This document shows, one piece after another, positions 47,014-56,025 of a stretch of DNA of 64,000 bases. The stretch is from Verrucomicrobiaceae bacterium (GTDB lineage: Bacteria; Verrucomicrobiota; Verrucomicrobiia; Verrucomicrobiales; Verrucomicrobiaceae). Where the stretch lies: contig JAIXZA010000059.1 in assembly GCA_027489965.1 (NCBI GenBank), forward strand, positions 1 to 64,000, written 5' to 3'. The notes beneath the pieces are model-generated. The model saw only the letters and a list, made by a program, of their open reading frames with translations, searched no databases and was not told where the DNA came from. The first letter of the stretch is position 1. Every line of letters starts with the position of its first letter. Both the position numbers and the translations under genes were made by a program.

Positions 47014-48585
47014 ATGAGTTCACGAAGAAGAAGCCGTTCAGGCAAAGGCAAACGCTGGCTGGTTATTTTAATCTGCTTGGGTATGGCATTAGTGGGACTA
47101 TTACTCTTAGCCCCAATACTTGTGACCAGTTGGGTGCGTGGCTATCTTCAGAACGAAGCCTTTCGTGGTAAGATGGAACAGTTCTTCGGCACCCAGTTGC
47201 AGGGCACTGCCACACTGGCACCTCTACGCTGGACAGGCGATGAAGTCAGCACTCAAAATACTCAGGTAACAACCGGCAGTGGCTGGAAGGCCGATGTTAG
47301 CAGCCTACATTTGGCCCTGGATTGGAGTGCCTTTCGGCAAGGCAAATGGCGTGTCATCAATGCAGGCGCGGATGTTCTGGATCTGCAATTTAAAGCGCCA
47401 GATCAAGCAAACTCTGAAGCCGACGTTACCGCCACGGCTCCCGTTTCAAATGACACAGCAAGCGCTATCCCCGCTTGGCTACGAGGTTATTTACCCAGCA
47501 CAACGGAAGTGGATGGATTGAGAGTGGATCGCTTAACCTTGCGCTATCCAGGACCGTGGCAACTGACGGAATCCACACTGCGCCTGGGTGCGTGGCAACA
47601 GGGAGAGCCGTCTGTTCAAGCCATTGTGACGGAGGGCATCATCGAAACGCCGGTCCAACTGCCCGTGCAAACGCAGCCCATGAAGTTTAATCTCGTCCGA
47701 GCCACCACACGTCTCAGCCGTGAAGATCTGCACCTGAGTGAAGCAACGCTGCGCTGGTTGGGTGAAAGCGAAATCACACTGAATGGTCACGTGAAACCCA
47801 AAGAAGCTAGCTGGCAAATGAATGCACACCTTGTCGCCATTCCTTTGAAAGAGGTGCTGAGCGAGGACTGGAAACTCAGACTCACGGGCCTGATCGAAGG
47901 TGATTTAGAGATCCAAGGCAGTCGTCAAACGACACCGAGCGTGAAGGGGGACGTGCATCTCAAAGACGCTGTCCTGACCGCGCTTCCCATCCTGGATAAA
48001 CTGGCCACTTACACAGGTGTGGAGCGCTTTAAACGCATCATCCTCGACATCGCCAGCGCCCAGATCAGCGGCTCTGGAGAGACCCGGAAATTTGAGAAAA
48101 TCATCATCCAATCCAATGGCCTGATGCGGCTTGAGGGAAACCTTTCCATCCTTAAAGGTCAATTAGATGGGCAATTCTTGGTCGGCGTCACCCCTGAAAC
48201 ACTGCGCTGGATTCCAGGCGCACAGCAGCATGTTTTCACCTCCACGAATCCAAGCGGAACACCTGGCCTGGTCTGGACCCCACTGCACATCACCGGTAAC
48301 ATGGACTCACCGCGTGAGGATTTATCAGAACGCCTGATCGGTGGGGCCAGCAAAGCGCTTCTCAATGCACCGGCAGAAGTCATCGGCAAAACCAGTGAAA
48401 TGCTTTTATCTCCGGTCTTGGGACCAGACCTGGGAAAGAAGCCCGGTGAAGTCTTGAAGTCCGCCACAGACATCCTGACAAAACCCGGTGAGTCCGCCAA
48501 GAAAGCCACCGAGCTTCCAACTCAAGCTGTCGAAAAAGGCATTGACCTCTTGAAGGGCATTGGCGGAGGTCTGCTCGGAAAATAA
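47014..48585 (+). CDS. AsmA-like C-terminal domain protein
   Basis: A 523-residue envelope protein. A very basic N-terminus (SSRRRSRSGKGKRWLV) is followed by one transmembrane helix (VILICLGMALVGLLLLAPILV) and a long beta-rich region. The last third reads LIEGDLEIQGSRQTTPSVKG, LDIASAQISGSGETRKFEKI and LEGNLSILKGQLDGQFLVGV, the usual AsmA_2/AsmA-like repeats. AsmA-like proteins are implicated in lipid transport across the periplasm. A C-terminal Lys/Ala-rich amphipathic segment is present. SufE begins 16 bp after the stop. Confidence 0.8.
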   Translation: MSSRRRSRSGKGKRWLVILICLGMALVGLLLLAPILVTSWVRGYLQNEAFRGKMEQFFGTQLQGTATLAPLRWTGDEVSTQNTQVTTGSGWKADVSSLHLALDWSAFRQGKWRVINAGADVLDLQFKAPDQANSEADVTATAPVSNDTASAIPAWLRGYLPSTTEVDGLRVDRLTLRYPGPWQLTESTLRLGAWQQGEPSVQAIVTEGIIETPVQLPVQTQPMKFNLVRATTRLSREDLHLSEATLRWLGESEITLNGHVKPKEASWQMNAHLVAIPLKEVLSEDWKLRLTGLIEGDLEIQGSRQTTPSVKGDVHLKDAVLTALPILDKLATYTGVERFKRIILDIASAQISGSGETRKFEKIIIQSNGLMRLEGNLSILKGQLDGQFLVGVTPETLRWIPGAQQHVFTSTNPSGTPGLVWTPLHITGNMDSPREDLSERLIGGASKALLNAPAEVIGKTSEMLLSPVLGPDLGKKPGEVLKSATDILTKPGESAKKATELPTQAVEKGIDLLKGIGGGLLGK

Positions 48586-48601
48586 ACCCTCATTTCAAAC
48601 T

Positions 48602-49009
48602 GTGACCCTGATCGAAAAACAAAACGAACTGATCTCCGATCTTAACCTGATCGAAGATGCTCATGAACGCCTTTCAGCTCTAACCAGCTATGTGTCACGA
48701 ACCCAACTGCCTGATGACATGAAGAGTGACGAACTCATCGTCCCAGGCTGCATCTCCCGCGTCTGGGTCAAAGGCGAGCTACGCGATGGCCTGACGCATT
48801 TTCGCTGTGCAGCTGACTCCCCCATGGTGGCCGGATTGGTCGCCCTGCTCTGTGATCTTTACACCGCCGTGAACGCTCAAGAGGCAGCCGAAGCAGAGCC
48901 TGAAGTCTGGCAAAAATGCGGATTCATCAAGATCCTGACCCCCACACGCCTGAATGGATTGTCAGCCGTGCGTGGACGCATCAAAGAACTGTCTCTTAGC
49001 TGGTGCTGA
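48602..49009 (+). CDS. sufE: SufE family protein
   Basis: A 135-residue sulfur acceptor of the SufE family. The frame is open from a TTG at 48560 inside the AsmA-like gene. The GTG at 48602 gives the normal family length and N-terminus (TLIEKQNELISDLNLIEDAH). The acceptor Cys is in LIVPGCISRVWV (about Cys50), and the end is RLNGLSAVRGRIKELS. SufE takes persulfide sulfur from the cysteine desulfurase SufS for Fe-S cluster assembly. No other suf gene is adjacent; TatD follows after 5 bp. Confidence 0.9.
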   Translation: MTLIEKQNELISDLNLIEDAHERLSALTSYVSRTQLPDDMKSDELIVPGCISRVWVKGELRDGLTHFRCAADSPMVAGLVALLCDLYTAVNAQEAAEAEPEVWQKCGFIKILTPTRLNGLSAVRGRIKELSLSWC

Positions 49010-49014
49010 CAACC

Positions 49015-49803
49015 ATGCTTTACGATGCGCATAATCATTATCAGGATACACGCTTAAACAGCGACCGAGAGATCATCCTCAAGACGCTCCCTGAGCACGG
49101 AATCAGTGAGGCTGTCGTCAATGGCTCAGCCGAAGATGATTGGGAAGACGTGGCTAAACTGGCTCGCGAGCACGGATGGCTAAGGCCCTCCTTTGGATTG
49201 CATCCATGGTACGTAAAAGAACGAACGAAAGCCTGGCAGGAGCGGCTGGGTGATTATTTGAGGGCTTTTCCAAACGCAGCCGTGGGAGAAATTGGCCTAG
49301 ATCGCTGGATCGAAAATCCGGACATCGAAGCTCAAATCTCATGTTTTCGCTGGCAATTCGAACTCGCCACAGAACTCGATCGACCTGCTACGATCCATTG
49401 TTTGCGGGCTTGGGGACTCCTAGATGAGCAACTCCGGACTCTGCCACTGCCACAGCGCGGTTTTTTGCTACATTCCTATGGAGGCCCAGCAGAGATGATC
49501 CCAAGCTTCGTCAAAATGGGTGCTTACTTTTCTCTCTCCCCCTACTTTGGTCATGCGCGAAAAGCCCAACAATTAGCCACCTTTGCCGCAGTGCCCTTGG
49601 ATCGACTTTTAGCCGAAACCGATGCCCCCGATATGTGGCCACCTGATGAGCTGAATCTGCATCCACTCCAGCATCAGGGTAAGCCGATCAATCATCCCGC
49701 TAATCTACAACTTAGCTACACTCTGCTGGCTCAAGTGTGTGGTATTTCTCTGAATGCATTGATCGAGCAGATCGAGCAGAACTATCGAAGATTGTTTAAC
49801 TGA
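49015..49803 (+). CDS. TatD family metal-dependent hydrolase
   Basis: A 262-residue amidohydrolase-fold protein, TatD type, acting on DNA ends or RNA in related enzymes. Metal ligands are visible in YDAHNHYQD (the family usually has DxHxH), GEIGLDRW, IHCLRAWG, LLHSYGG and the final AETDAPDMWPP. The start at 49015 is preferred over the in-frame ATG at 49003. It is coupled to sufE. Family members differ in preference, so the substrate is open. Confidence 0.88.
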   Translation: MLYDAHNHYQDTRLNSDREIILKTLPEHGISEAVVNGSAEDDWEDVAKLAREHGWLRPSFGLHPWYVKERTKAWQERLGDYLRAFPNAAVGEIGLDRWIENPDIEAQISCFRWQFELATELDRPATIHCLRAWGLLDEQLRTLPLPQRGFLLHSYGGPAEMIPSFVKMGAYFSLSPYFGHARKAQQLATFAAVPLDRLLAETDAPDMWPPDELNLHPLQHQGKPINHPANLQLSYTLLAQVCGISLNALIEQIEQNYRRLFN

Positions 49804-49817
49804 AGACAGCGCGGATA

Positions 49818-50033
49818 TCACATCCATTTAAAAATGGCATGCCAAAAATCGTCTCCGCCGAACAAAGCCAGGAGACCAAAGATAATCGCAATACCGGCCA
49901 CACAGGCCCATTCCGTTCCACCCATAGCGTGGACCTGTCGCATGATAAAAATGGAACCTACAACCACGCCAAAACTAAAACCACAGCCAAAGCGCAGGCT
50001 AATTTCTGTCGGGTCGGGTTTAGATTGGCTCAT
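49818..50033 (-). CDS. Small two-helix membrane protein
   Basis: A 71-residue protein with two hydrophobic stretches (SFGVVVGSIFIMRQVHAMGG and ACVAGIAIIFGLLALFGGDD) and the C-terminal GDDFWHAIFKWM. The arrangement and the terminal GGDDFW motif recur in small Verrucomicrobia hypotheticals. The role is unknown. It lies between the convergent TatD gene and the co-oriented RidA gene. Confidence 0.6.
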   Translation of the reverse strand: MSQSKPDPTEISLRFGCGFSFGVVVGSIFIMRQVHAMGGTEWACVAGIAIIFGLLALFGGDDFWHAIFKWM

Positions 50034-50050
50034 GGTTCAACAACCGAGCT

Positions 50051-50515
50051 CTAGTCCACCAACTCAAAGATCCCCTCAATCTCCACCGCGATCATTCCCG
50101 GCAATGACCCCATGCCGACAGCACTGCGAGCACCAATGCCATTTTCTTCCCCCCAAATTTGGGCAAACAACTCGCTGCAACCATTGATGACCTTGGGATG
50201 ATCGGCGAATTCAGGTGTGCTATTCACCATACCGAGAAGCTTCACCACACGCTTAATGCGGTCTAGGCTGCCCAATTCTTTTTGAAGCGTCGCCAACATA
50301 GCCAGCCCCGTTTGTCGCGCCGCAGCATGACCATCAGCCAGATCCAGATCATCTCCCACGCGACCCCGGATCATTCCACCATCGGCTAAATAAGGTCCGT
50401 GCCCTGAGAGATAAGCGACGTTGCCAATCACAACGACTGGCTTGTAAACCCCACCCTTTGGCGGAGCCTGCGGAAGCGTGATACCAAGAGCAATGAGTTG
50501 GGATTCAGCGGACAT
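50051..50515 (-). CDS. RidA family (Rid/YjgF) protein
   Basis: A 154-residue Rid-superfamily protein of the YjgF-type, a trimeric enamine/imine deaminase family protecting against 2-aminoacrylate. Segments typical of the longer YjgF/chorismate-mutase-like subgroup are PVVVIGNVAYLSGHGPY, RQTGLAMLATLQKELGSLDR, VKLLGMVNSTPEFADHPKVI and GARSAVGMGSLPGMIAVEIE. The catalytic Arg is expected in the GIGARSAVG segment. It is separated by 71 bp from moaA upstream on the same strand. Confidence 0.88.
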   Translation of the reverse strand: MSAESQLIALGITLPQAPPKGGVYKPVVVIGNVAYLSGHGPYLADGGMIRGRVGDDLDLADGHAAARQTGLAMLATLQKELGSLDRIKRVVKLLGMVNSTPEFADHPKVINGCSELFAQIWGEENGIGARSAVGMGSLPGMIAVEIEGIFELVD

Positions 50516-50586
50516 AATCAGGCAGTTGGGTTTTTATGACTCTGACAGGAACTTCTTCCAGACTCAATCTCAAACATCACATTTTC

Positions 50587-51585
50587 TTACCCACCAATCG
50601 CGATCATGCGGCGGTTCGGCTGGTAGTTGTCTCGAAAATCGTGCTCTTTGGGTTTTTTGGCGACGACGCTGTGGATAAAGTCGGCGAGTTCGCTGTCGGA
50701 GCAGCCGGCGCGGAGAACGGTCTTGAGATCAAACTCCAGGTAGCTACCTAGGCAGGGGCGTAGTTTGCCATCGCTGGTGAGGCGGAGTTTGTTGCAGCTT
50801 TCACAGAAGTGCAGATTGGTCATGGCACCGATGAAGCCGATCTTTTGACCGCTACCAGCGATCTCGTAATAGGTCGCGGGACCGTTGGTCTTAAACTCCG
50901 GCACAGGCTTCAAGGGGCCGTAGTGTTCTTCGACCATTTTCAGCGCATGTCCTGCAGAGAGAAAGCTGTCCTCTTTGAGCACTTCCTGCGTGCTGACTGG
51001 CATGAGCTCAATGAAACGTATCAAGGCACCTTTACTGCGAGCGTAGTCGATGAGCGGCACAAACTCGCGCTCGGTCTGATTTTTCATGAGCACGCAATTG
51101 AGGCGGATGGACTTCATGCCAGCAGCAATGGCTGCGTCGACACCCTCGAGAACCCGAGGCAGCAGATCCCGACTGGTCGTGCGCTGATAGCTGGCTCGAT
51201 CGAGCGAGTCCATGGAAATGTTGGCACTGGTCACGCCTGCTTTGACAAGTCGAGCAGCGAGGGTGTCCCCCTGCTCTTCTCTGGCCAGAAGGGTGCCGTT
51301 GGTTGAAATGCCAATTTGCTCGATACCGGGTATCGCAGCAATCTCTGCGCAAAAATCAGCGACGCCTGGACGCGTCAGAGGCTCGCCTCCAGTGACGCGG
51401 ACTTTACGAATGCCCATGCCCGCACCAACTCGGAGAATACGAAGCATTTCCTCATAACTGAGCACTTCCTCTTTCGGAAACCAAGCCTGCTCCTCTTCTG
51501 GCATGCAGTAACGGCAGCGCTCGTTACAGCGATCCGTAACTGAAACGCGCAAATAAGAGATGAGATGGCCGAAGGCGTCTTCCAC
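50587..51585 (-). CDS. moaA: GTP 3',8-cyclase (molybdenum cofactor biosynthesis)
   Basis: A 332-residue radical-SAM enzyme converting GTP to 3',8-cH2GTP, the first step of molybdopterin synthesis. The N-terminal [4Fe-4S]/SAM cluster motif is CNERCRYC (Cys20, 24, 27). The C-terminal cluster motif is CESCNKLRLTSDGKLRPCLG, and the essential C-terminal Gly-Gly is present (ending MIAIGG). It starts with GTG at 51585, 6 bp after the ABM gene, so the two are co-transcribed. No moaC, moaE or moeA is in the window. Confidence 0.95.
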   Translation of the reverse strand: MEDAFGHLISYLRVSVTDRCNERCRYCMPEEEQAWFPKEEVLSYEEMLRILRVGAGMGIRKVRVTGGEPLTRPGVADFCAEIAAIPGIEQIGISTNGTLLAREEQGDTLAARLVKAGVTSANISMDSLDRASYQRTTSRDLLPRVLEGVDAAIAAGMKSIRLNCVLMKNQTEREFVPLIDYARSKGALIRFIELMPVSTQEVLKEDSFLSAGHALKMVEEHYGPLKPVPEFKTNGPATYYEIAGSGQKIGFIGAMTNLHFCESCNKLRLTSDGKLRPCLGSYLEFDLKTVLRAGCSDSELADFIHSVVAKKPKEHDFRDNYQPNRRMIAIGG

Positions 51586-51591
51586 AGTAGG

Positions 51592-51879
51592 CTATTCTAG
51601 CACTGGACCTTTGACAGACCAGCGCTTGGTGACGAATCCAGTGGCGGACTTTTCTTTCCATTTGGCAAAGTGAGCCGTCTGGTAATGAGCCTCCATGGCG
51701 GCCTGATCGACATATTGCTCGCTGAGAGCAAAAAGATTGGGCTGCTCAAACTGGCGGTTCACTTCAAAACGTAGGCAGCCAGGCTCCTTTACCGACTCGG
51801 CGGCATTGAGGGTAATGACTTCCAGGAACTCATCCACGCGGGCTGGGTCGATTTCGAGAATCACAATAACATTGATCAT
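51592..51879 (-). CDS. ABM-domain antibiotic biosynthesis monooxygenase-like protein
   Basis: A 95-residue dimeric alpha+beta barrel (ABM) protein. The start at 51879 puts MINVIVILEIDPARVDEFLE at the N-terminus; an open frame continues to 51963. The pattern EPGCLRFEVNRQFEQPNLFA, then LSEQYVDQAAMEAHYQTAHF, is typical of YgiN-type quinol monooxygenases. It is just upstream of moaA in the same direction. Its own substrate is unknown, and the link to moaA is only one of position. Confidence 0.85.
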   Translation of the reverse strand: MINVIVILEIDPARVDEFLEVITLNAAESVKEPGCLRFEVNRQFEQPNLFALSEQYVDQAAMEAHYQTAHFAKWKEKSATGFVTKRWSVKGPVLE

Positions 51880-51961
51880 GGTAGCTGTGACAGAGCCGAT
51901 TTTGGGATAACATGCAACCTCCTGCTTCCGTATATCAGCAATCGCCCTCCTTTTTTTAGAC

Positions 51962-52966
51962 ATGAAGCCCTATTTTCTATTACCCATCCTCCTGTCTGCC
52001 AGTGAACTCTCAGCCCAGGAGGTCAAGCCAGCCCCAGGGTCACCTGCGCCTACAAAAACAGCAACTACAGCGACACCCGCGGCCCCAATTCCTGCGGAAA
52101 AACCTGTGCAGACAGCGCCAAAACCTGCGCAGGCGGCCAAACCAGAACCCACCAAGGTGGCAACCCCGACGCCCCCACCCGCCAAGCCCACCCCCCCTCC
52201 AGCGCCAGTCTCTTTTTTCAAAGATAAAGCCCTAGAAGCTGCTGTCCGCAAACAAGTTTATGCCAAGCGCGACAATCAGGAAATCCTCACAGTTGAGGAT
52301 GTGGCCAATGTCTCGATCATCGAGTCTAAAGGCACAAGTATCACGGATCTTTCAGGCCTGGAAAAGTGCAAAGCGCTGGCATCGCTCACGCTCACCGACA
52401 ACAAGGTCAGCCGTCTTGATGCACTCAAAGGCCTGGAGCGTCTGCAGTTTATCGACCTAGCCAACAACCAAATCAGCGACCTCTCACCGCTCGCCAACTG
52501 CAAGGCTCTGCAATATGTCGAATTGACCAATAACAAAGTCGCCGATGTCTCCGTATTTGGCGGCATTCCTGCGATCACTTCACTCTATTTAGCAGGCAAT
52601 CAAATCACCGATATTACATCCCTCTTCAAACTGCCTAAACTGTGGACTCTGTACCTGGATAGCAACAAGGTCAGTCGTCTTCAGGGCATTGGAGAACTCA
52701 AATGGCTGTCGATGCTTTCACTCAAAGAAAATCAAGTGAGCGATCTAACACCACTGGAGCCCCTGAATGACCTGCAGTTTCTGTTTCTAGACAAGAACCC
52801 CATCACCGATCTTATGCCGCTGCATCGCATGTGGATGAAGGACAACTCTGGCGCAAAGGAGTGGGCCCCCTATTGCCAGATTTTTATTCCTGGCTGCCCT
52901 CTGAGCGAGGCCTCTAAGGCCATGGTTGCGGAGCTAAAAAAAGCAGGCGCACGCATCAGTCCGTAA
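51962..52966 (+). CDS. Secreted leucine-rich repeat protein
   Basis: A 334-residue exported protein. The signal peptide is MKPYFLLPILLSASELSA. A Pro/Ala/Thr/Lys-rich low-complexity linker (about 20-85) leads into an internalin-type LRR array of about seven 21-23-residue repeats at about 110-300. Examples are LASLTLTDNKVSRLDALKGL, LQFIDLANNQISDLSPLANC and LWTLYLDSNKVSRLQGIGEL. The last segment caps the array (PYCQIFIPGCPLSEASKAMV). Such proteins mediate protein interactions at the cell surface. It is divergent from the ABM/moaA operon, with an 82-bp gap. Confidence 0.85.
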   Translation: MKPYFLLPILLSASELSAQEVKPAPGSPAPTKTATTATPAAPIPAEKPVQTAPKPAQAAKPEPTKVATPTPPPAKPTPPPAPVSFFKDKALEAAVRKQVYAKRDNQEILTVEDVANVSIIESKGTSITDLSGLEKCKALASLTLTDNKVSRLDALKGLERLQFIDLANNQISDLSPLANCKALQYVELTNNKVADVSVFGGIPAITSLYLAGNQITDITSLFKLPKLWTLYLDSNKVSRLQGIGELKWLSMLSLKENQVSDLTPLEPLNDLQFLFLDKNPITDLMPLHRMWMKDNSGAKEWAPYCQIFIPGCPLSEASKAMVAELKKAGARISP

Positions 52967-53014
52967 AAAATCAGTGTCCGGTTTGGGGCTCTGCTGTGAG
53001 ATAGTGTCAGTACC

Positions 53015-53548
53015 ATGAATCCTCAGGACACCCGCGCAGCCCAGATCTTTCTCAGTCATCACGACTTCGTGAAAGGGGTGGCTTTGAAGTATGCTCCATG
53101 GCCTGGACTCATGGAGGATATCTCCCAGCAAGTGTTTCTGGAGTTCATGGCCAAAGAGGAGCGCTGGGATCTGGAGCATGATCTGCGCCCACTCCTAGCC
53201 ACCATGACCCGACATGTAGCGATGCGCCTTTGGCGTGACCGCACCCGGGAACGTCCCGAAGTGGTTCAAAAACTAGCCGATCACATCCGCCATTTAGCCG
53301 AAGAACGGGAGACGCCTCCACGCTATGAAGAGGAAGTGACCATCCTCCGGTCCTGTCTCACCAAGCTTCCAGACAAAAGCCGCGAGCTGATCCAGCGCTA
53401 CTATTACAGCGATCTCTCCACACCCGAAATTGCAGCACAGCTAGACATGAAAGCAGACACCATTTGCCGCGCACTTTCTCGGGTCCGAGATAAACTACGG
53501 GACTGTATTCAGCGTGAAATGAACCAGGGAGGTGCCGCTCATGCATGA
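53015..53548 (+). CDS. ECF-type sigma factor, Rhodopirellula-like
   Basis: A 177-residue ECF sigma factor of the type common in Planctomycetes and Verrucomicrobia. Region 2 shows LMEDISQQVFLEFMAKEERW, LRPLLATMTRHVAMRLWRDR. Region 4 shows CLTKLPDKSRELIQRYYYSD and LSTPEIAAQLDMKADTICRA. It overlaps the downstream FecR/LamG gene by 8 bp. That arrangement, sigma factor followed by a FecR-like membrane protein, suggests control through the partner. Confidence 0.92.
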   Translation: MNPQDTRAAQIFLSHHDFVKGVALKYAPWPGLMEDISQQVFLEFMAKEERWDLEHDLRPLLATMTRHVAMRLWRDRTRERPEVVQKLADHIRHLAEERETPPRYEEEVTILRSCLTKLPDKSRELIQRYYYSDLSTPEIAAQLDMKADTICRALSRVRDKLRDCIQREMNQGGAAHA

Positions 53549-55097
53549 ACCCACCTATGATCCTGAGGTGCTGATTCACCAATACCTGGAGGACCAGCTG
53601 ACTGAGGCTGAGTCCACCGCGTTTTTAGACCTCTTGCAGTCTCAGCCAGAGCTCGGTGATCGCTTGCTCCATCAGCTGCACATGGATGCCATGCTTTCAG
53701 ACATCAAAGGTGTGGCTGAGACCCATGCGTCGGTTTTTCAGGTCGTCGAGGGCAGTGCCGAGCAGACAAAGAATGCGCAGCGCAGATTTAGCATTGGTAA
53801 TCTTTCCAGCGTGGCTGCGCTGGCTGCCTGCATCACTCTGGCCGCTACCTGGGCTCTACGCTTTATGTCTCCAGTTTCAGACGCAGAAGCCACGACAGAC
53901 GCTGTCGCTGTTTTAGCCCGTGGCGTGAATCTGCAATGGGAAGGCGAAAGCCATGCCTCTGGCAGCCCACTCACTCCAGGCTGGCTGCGCTTAAAGAGCG
54001 GCTTGGCTCAGATCGAGTTTTATCAAGGTGCCCGCGTGACTCTAGAGGGACCCGCCGCTTTTCAGCTGATTTCATCCAGCGAAGCTTACTGCACCTCAGG
54101 TAAGCTCAGCGCTCATGTGCCACCTCAGGCCAAAGGTTTCCGCATCCAGACACCCAAGGGCACCATTGTCGATCTAGGCACTGATTTTGGCTTAGACCTG
54201 AATGATGCCTCATCGCCGATGCATGTCTTCAAAGGTGAGGTCGAGTTTCATAGCAAGGACTTGCCTATGCAGTCGCTCAAAGAAGGCCAGGCGCTGGCGC
54301 TCAGTGACCTATCACGGAGCATGGTTGCCGATCAGTCAGCGTTTGCTTCTTTGCATGATATGGATGAGCGCACCGCAGAATCTCAGCGGCTAGCCTTTGA
54401 AGGCTGGCTGAGTCGCAGTTCCCTCTGGAATGGAGACCCTTCTTTGCTTCTAAGATTTGATTTCCAGGACAGCCGCAGTAACCGATCCCTTTACAATCAC
54501 GCACTGAAGTCCAGCCAAATACCTGCTGGTAGCATCGTTGGCTGTAATTGGACAGATGGACGCTGGCCTGGCAAACGCGCTTTGGAGTTCCGTAATGTGA
54601 GCGACCGTGTACGTTTGAATGTGCCTGGTAAACACGCTGCACTGACTCTTAGCACATGGGTGCGTATCAACGGACTCGATCGCAGCTACAATTCTCTTTT
54701 CATGACCGAAGGCTATGCCGAAGCCGCCGCTCACTGGCAAATCACTCGCGAAGGCAAACTGCGTCTGGGTATTGCGGGTAAAGATGGCCGACCACCTCAT
54801 GACTACGACACGACTGCTATCTTCACCCCAGAGCGTTTTGGCCAATGGCTGCACCTAGCCACAGTGATCGATCCATCCACCCAAGAAGTGCGCCACTATT
54901 TGAATGGCGATCTCATCGCCAAGCTAACACGCAAAGACACTTTTCCAGTTAGACTCACTGTCGCAGAGCTTGGCAACTGGAATGACGGAGGCCGCCATGA
55001 TCGTGTCGCTATCCGTCACTTCAGTGGCGTGATGGATGAATTTTTGCTCTTTAATCGTGCCTTGAGTGAAGCCGAAATCGCACGTTTGGCTGAGTGA
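53541..55097 (+). CDS. FecR-domain / LamG-like transmembrane protein
   Basis: A 518-residue protein. The start at 53541 follows a good ribosome-binding site (GGGAGG, 8 nt upstream); the GTG at 53532 is in frame. N-terminal residues about 1-75 form a helical anti-sigma-like region (YLEDQLTEAESTAFLDLLQS). A transmembrane helix follows (LSSVAALAACITLAATWALR), then a FecR domain at about 135-260 (GLAQIEFYQGARVTLEGPAA; GTIVDLGTDFGLDLND). A concanavalin/LamG-like jelly roll covers about 320-515 (LTLSTWVRINGLDRSYNSLF). It is the likely anti-sigma/sensor partner of the ECF factor it overlaps. Confidence 0.85.
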   Translation: MHEPTYDPEVLIHQYLEDQLTEAESTAFLDLLQSQPELGDRLLHQLHMDAMLSDIKGVAETHASVFQVVEGSAEQTKNAQRRFSIGNLSSVAALAACITLAATWALRFMSPVSDAEATTDAVAVLARGVNLQWEGESHASGSPLTPGWLRLKSGLAQIEFYQGARVTLEGPAAFQLISSSEAYCTSGKLSAHVPPQAKGFRIQTPKGTIVDLGTDFGLDLNDASSPMHVFKGEVEFHSKDLPMQSLKEGQALALSDLSRSMVADQSAFASLHDMDERTAESQRLAFEGWLSRSSLWNGDPSLLLRFDFQDSRSNRSLYNHALKSSQIPAGSIVGCNWTDGRWPGKRALEFRNVSDRVRLNVPGKHAALTLSTWVRINGLDRSYNSLFMTEGYAEAAAHWQITREGKLRLGIAGKDGRPPHDYDTTAIFTPERFGQWLHLATVIDPSTQEVRHYLNGDLIAKLTRKDTFPVRLTVAELGNWNDGGRHDRVAIRHFSGVMDEFLLFNRALSEAEIARLAE

Positions 55098-55104
55098 TTT
55101 TCAC

Positions 55105-55551
55105 TCAGTCAATGAGATCCAAATCATGCCGCAATAGGCACACGGGCTCCTCCATCTCTTTTTCAGCTGCGTCACTTAATTCAGCGTCACTCTTAAAGCC
55201 AGCCAAGCGCGACATGCCGATTCGGTTTTGCGAGATCCAGTGCACGATCTTACGCGCCACCAACTGCATCGAAGGGGAAGCCAATCGTGCCGACCAGCCC
55301 CGGTATTCCCGCAGAGCCCAGAGACACAATACCCAGGCCCCTGCCCCCTGCCAAACCTCGCCCGTATCAGCCATCACCAAGATTTCCTGATCCGCATGAA
55401 GATGCCGAATCGCCGGCAATCGTCGTTCCGCCTCGGCGGAATCATAAGCCAAGAACTCCAGCCGCACATATGCTGGCTGAGTACAAAGCCATTGCCGAAC
55501 CCGCGAACATAAGCCGCAGCGGGCATCATAAAAGAGTGTGAGAGTGTGCAT
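55105..55551 (-). CDS. DCC family thiol-disulfide oxidoreductase-like protein
   Basis: A 148-residue DUF393/DCC protein. The signature DxxCxxC appears as FYDARCGLCSRVRQWL at residues 7-22. A thioredoxin-like strand follows (VRLEFLAYDS), then the family tail GVWQGAGAWVLCLWALREY-like segment near 75-95 (seen as VWQGAGAWVLCLWALREY). The family is thought to have thiol redox activity, but the substrate is unknown. It is convergent with the FecR/LamG gene, 7 bp away. Confidence 0.88.
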   Translation of the reverse strand: MHTLTLFYDARCGLCSRVRQWLCTQPAYVRLEFLAYDSAEAERRLPAIRHLHADQEILVMADTGEVWQGAGAWVLCLWALREYRGWSARLASPSMQLVARKIVHWISQNRIGMSRLAGFKSDAELSDAAEKEMEEPVCLLRHDLDLID

Positions 55552-55572
55552 GATGATTATTGTTGTTGGTTC

Positions 55573-55998
55573 TTAGTCAGTTGTTGGGGGAAACGGAATT
55601 CTGGGGTGTTTGAGCACGACATGCAGAGCGGCGGTGAAGCCTGTGATGGCCGACAAAGTGGCAGGAGCAATGGCTTGTTCTAATCCTCCGATCATAACGA
55701 TTGGCAAGGCACCGCCAAAGCCACCTAAAGTAGCAGCAAAAACGGGTTCTCTTAGCGGGCTAGATTCACCCACTAGAAGGTCGGCTGGAAAAAATATAAA
55801 AATCCACGCTGCGGCTATCAACAATGCTGAAAAGAGAGCTGCATAAATGATATAGAAGAAAAGGCTACCTAAACGACTCTCAATTGGTCCTGTAGCGAAG
55901 ACTGTTTGGCCTGTGAATAGAATGCTAGTGGTTAGGTTACAAACACACCATCCCCAAAACATAGCCGTAAACGTGCGATTGAATTTGTGACGATACAT
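55573..55998 (-). CDS. Integral membrane hypothetical protein
   Basis: A 141-residue protein with four hydrophobic segments (AMFWGWCVCNLTTSILFTGQ; LFFYIIYAALFSALLIAAAW; VFAATLGGFGGALPIVMIGG; AIAPATLSAITGFTAALHVV). I do not recognise the family. It follows the MarR-linked membrane protein gene on the same strand, with a strong hairpin between them, and precedes the DCC gene. Its base composition is like that of its neighbours. Confidence 0.65.
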   Translation of the reverse strand: MYRHKFNRTFTAMFWGWCVCNLTTSILFTGQTVFATGPIESRLGSLFFYIIYAALFSALLIAAAWIFIFFPADLLVGESSPLREPVFAATLGGFGGALPIVMIGGLEQAIAPATLSAITGFTAALHVVLKHPRIPFPPTTD

Positions 55999-56025
55999 GA
56001 GCGGAATTTAGTTAGGTTTTGATTG

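Noticed and set aside
52020..52210. Repeat region or mobile element in the Pro/Ala-rich stretch of the LRR gene
   Set aside because: It is a low-complexity protein linker; the DNA has no consistent period.
54301..54854. Minus-strand frames inside the FecR/LamG gene
   Set aside because: Antisense shadows; no domain and overlapped by a well-supported gene.
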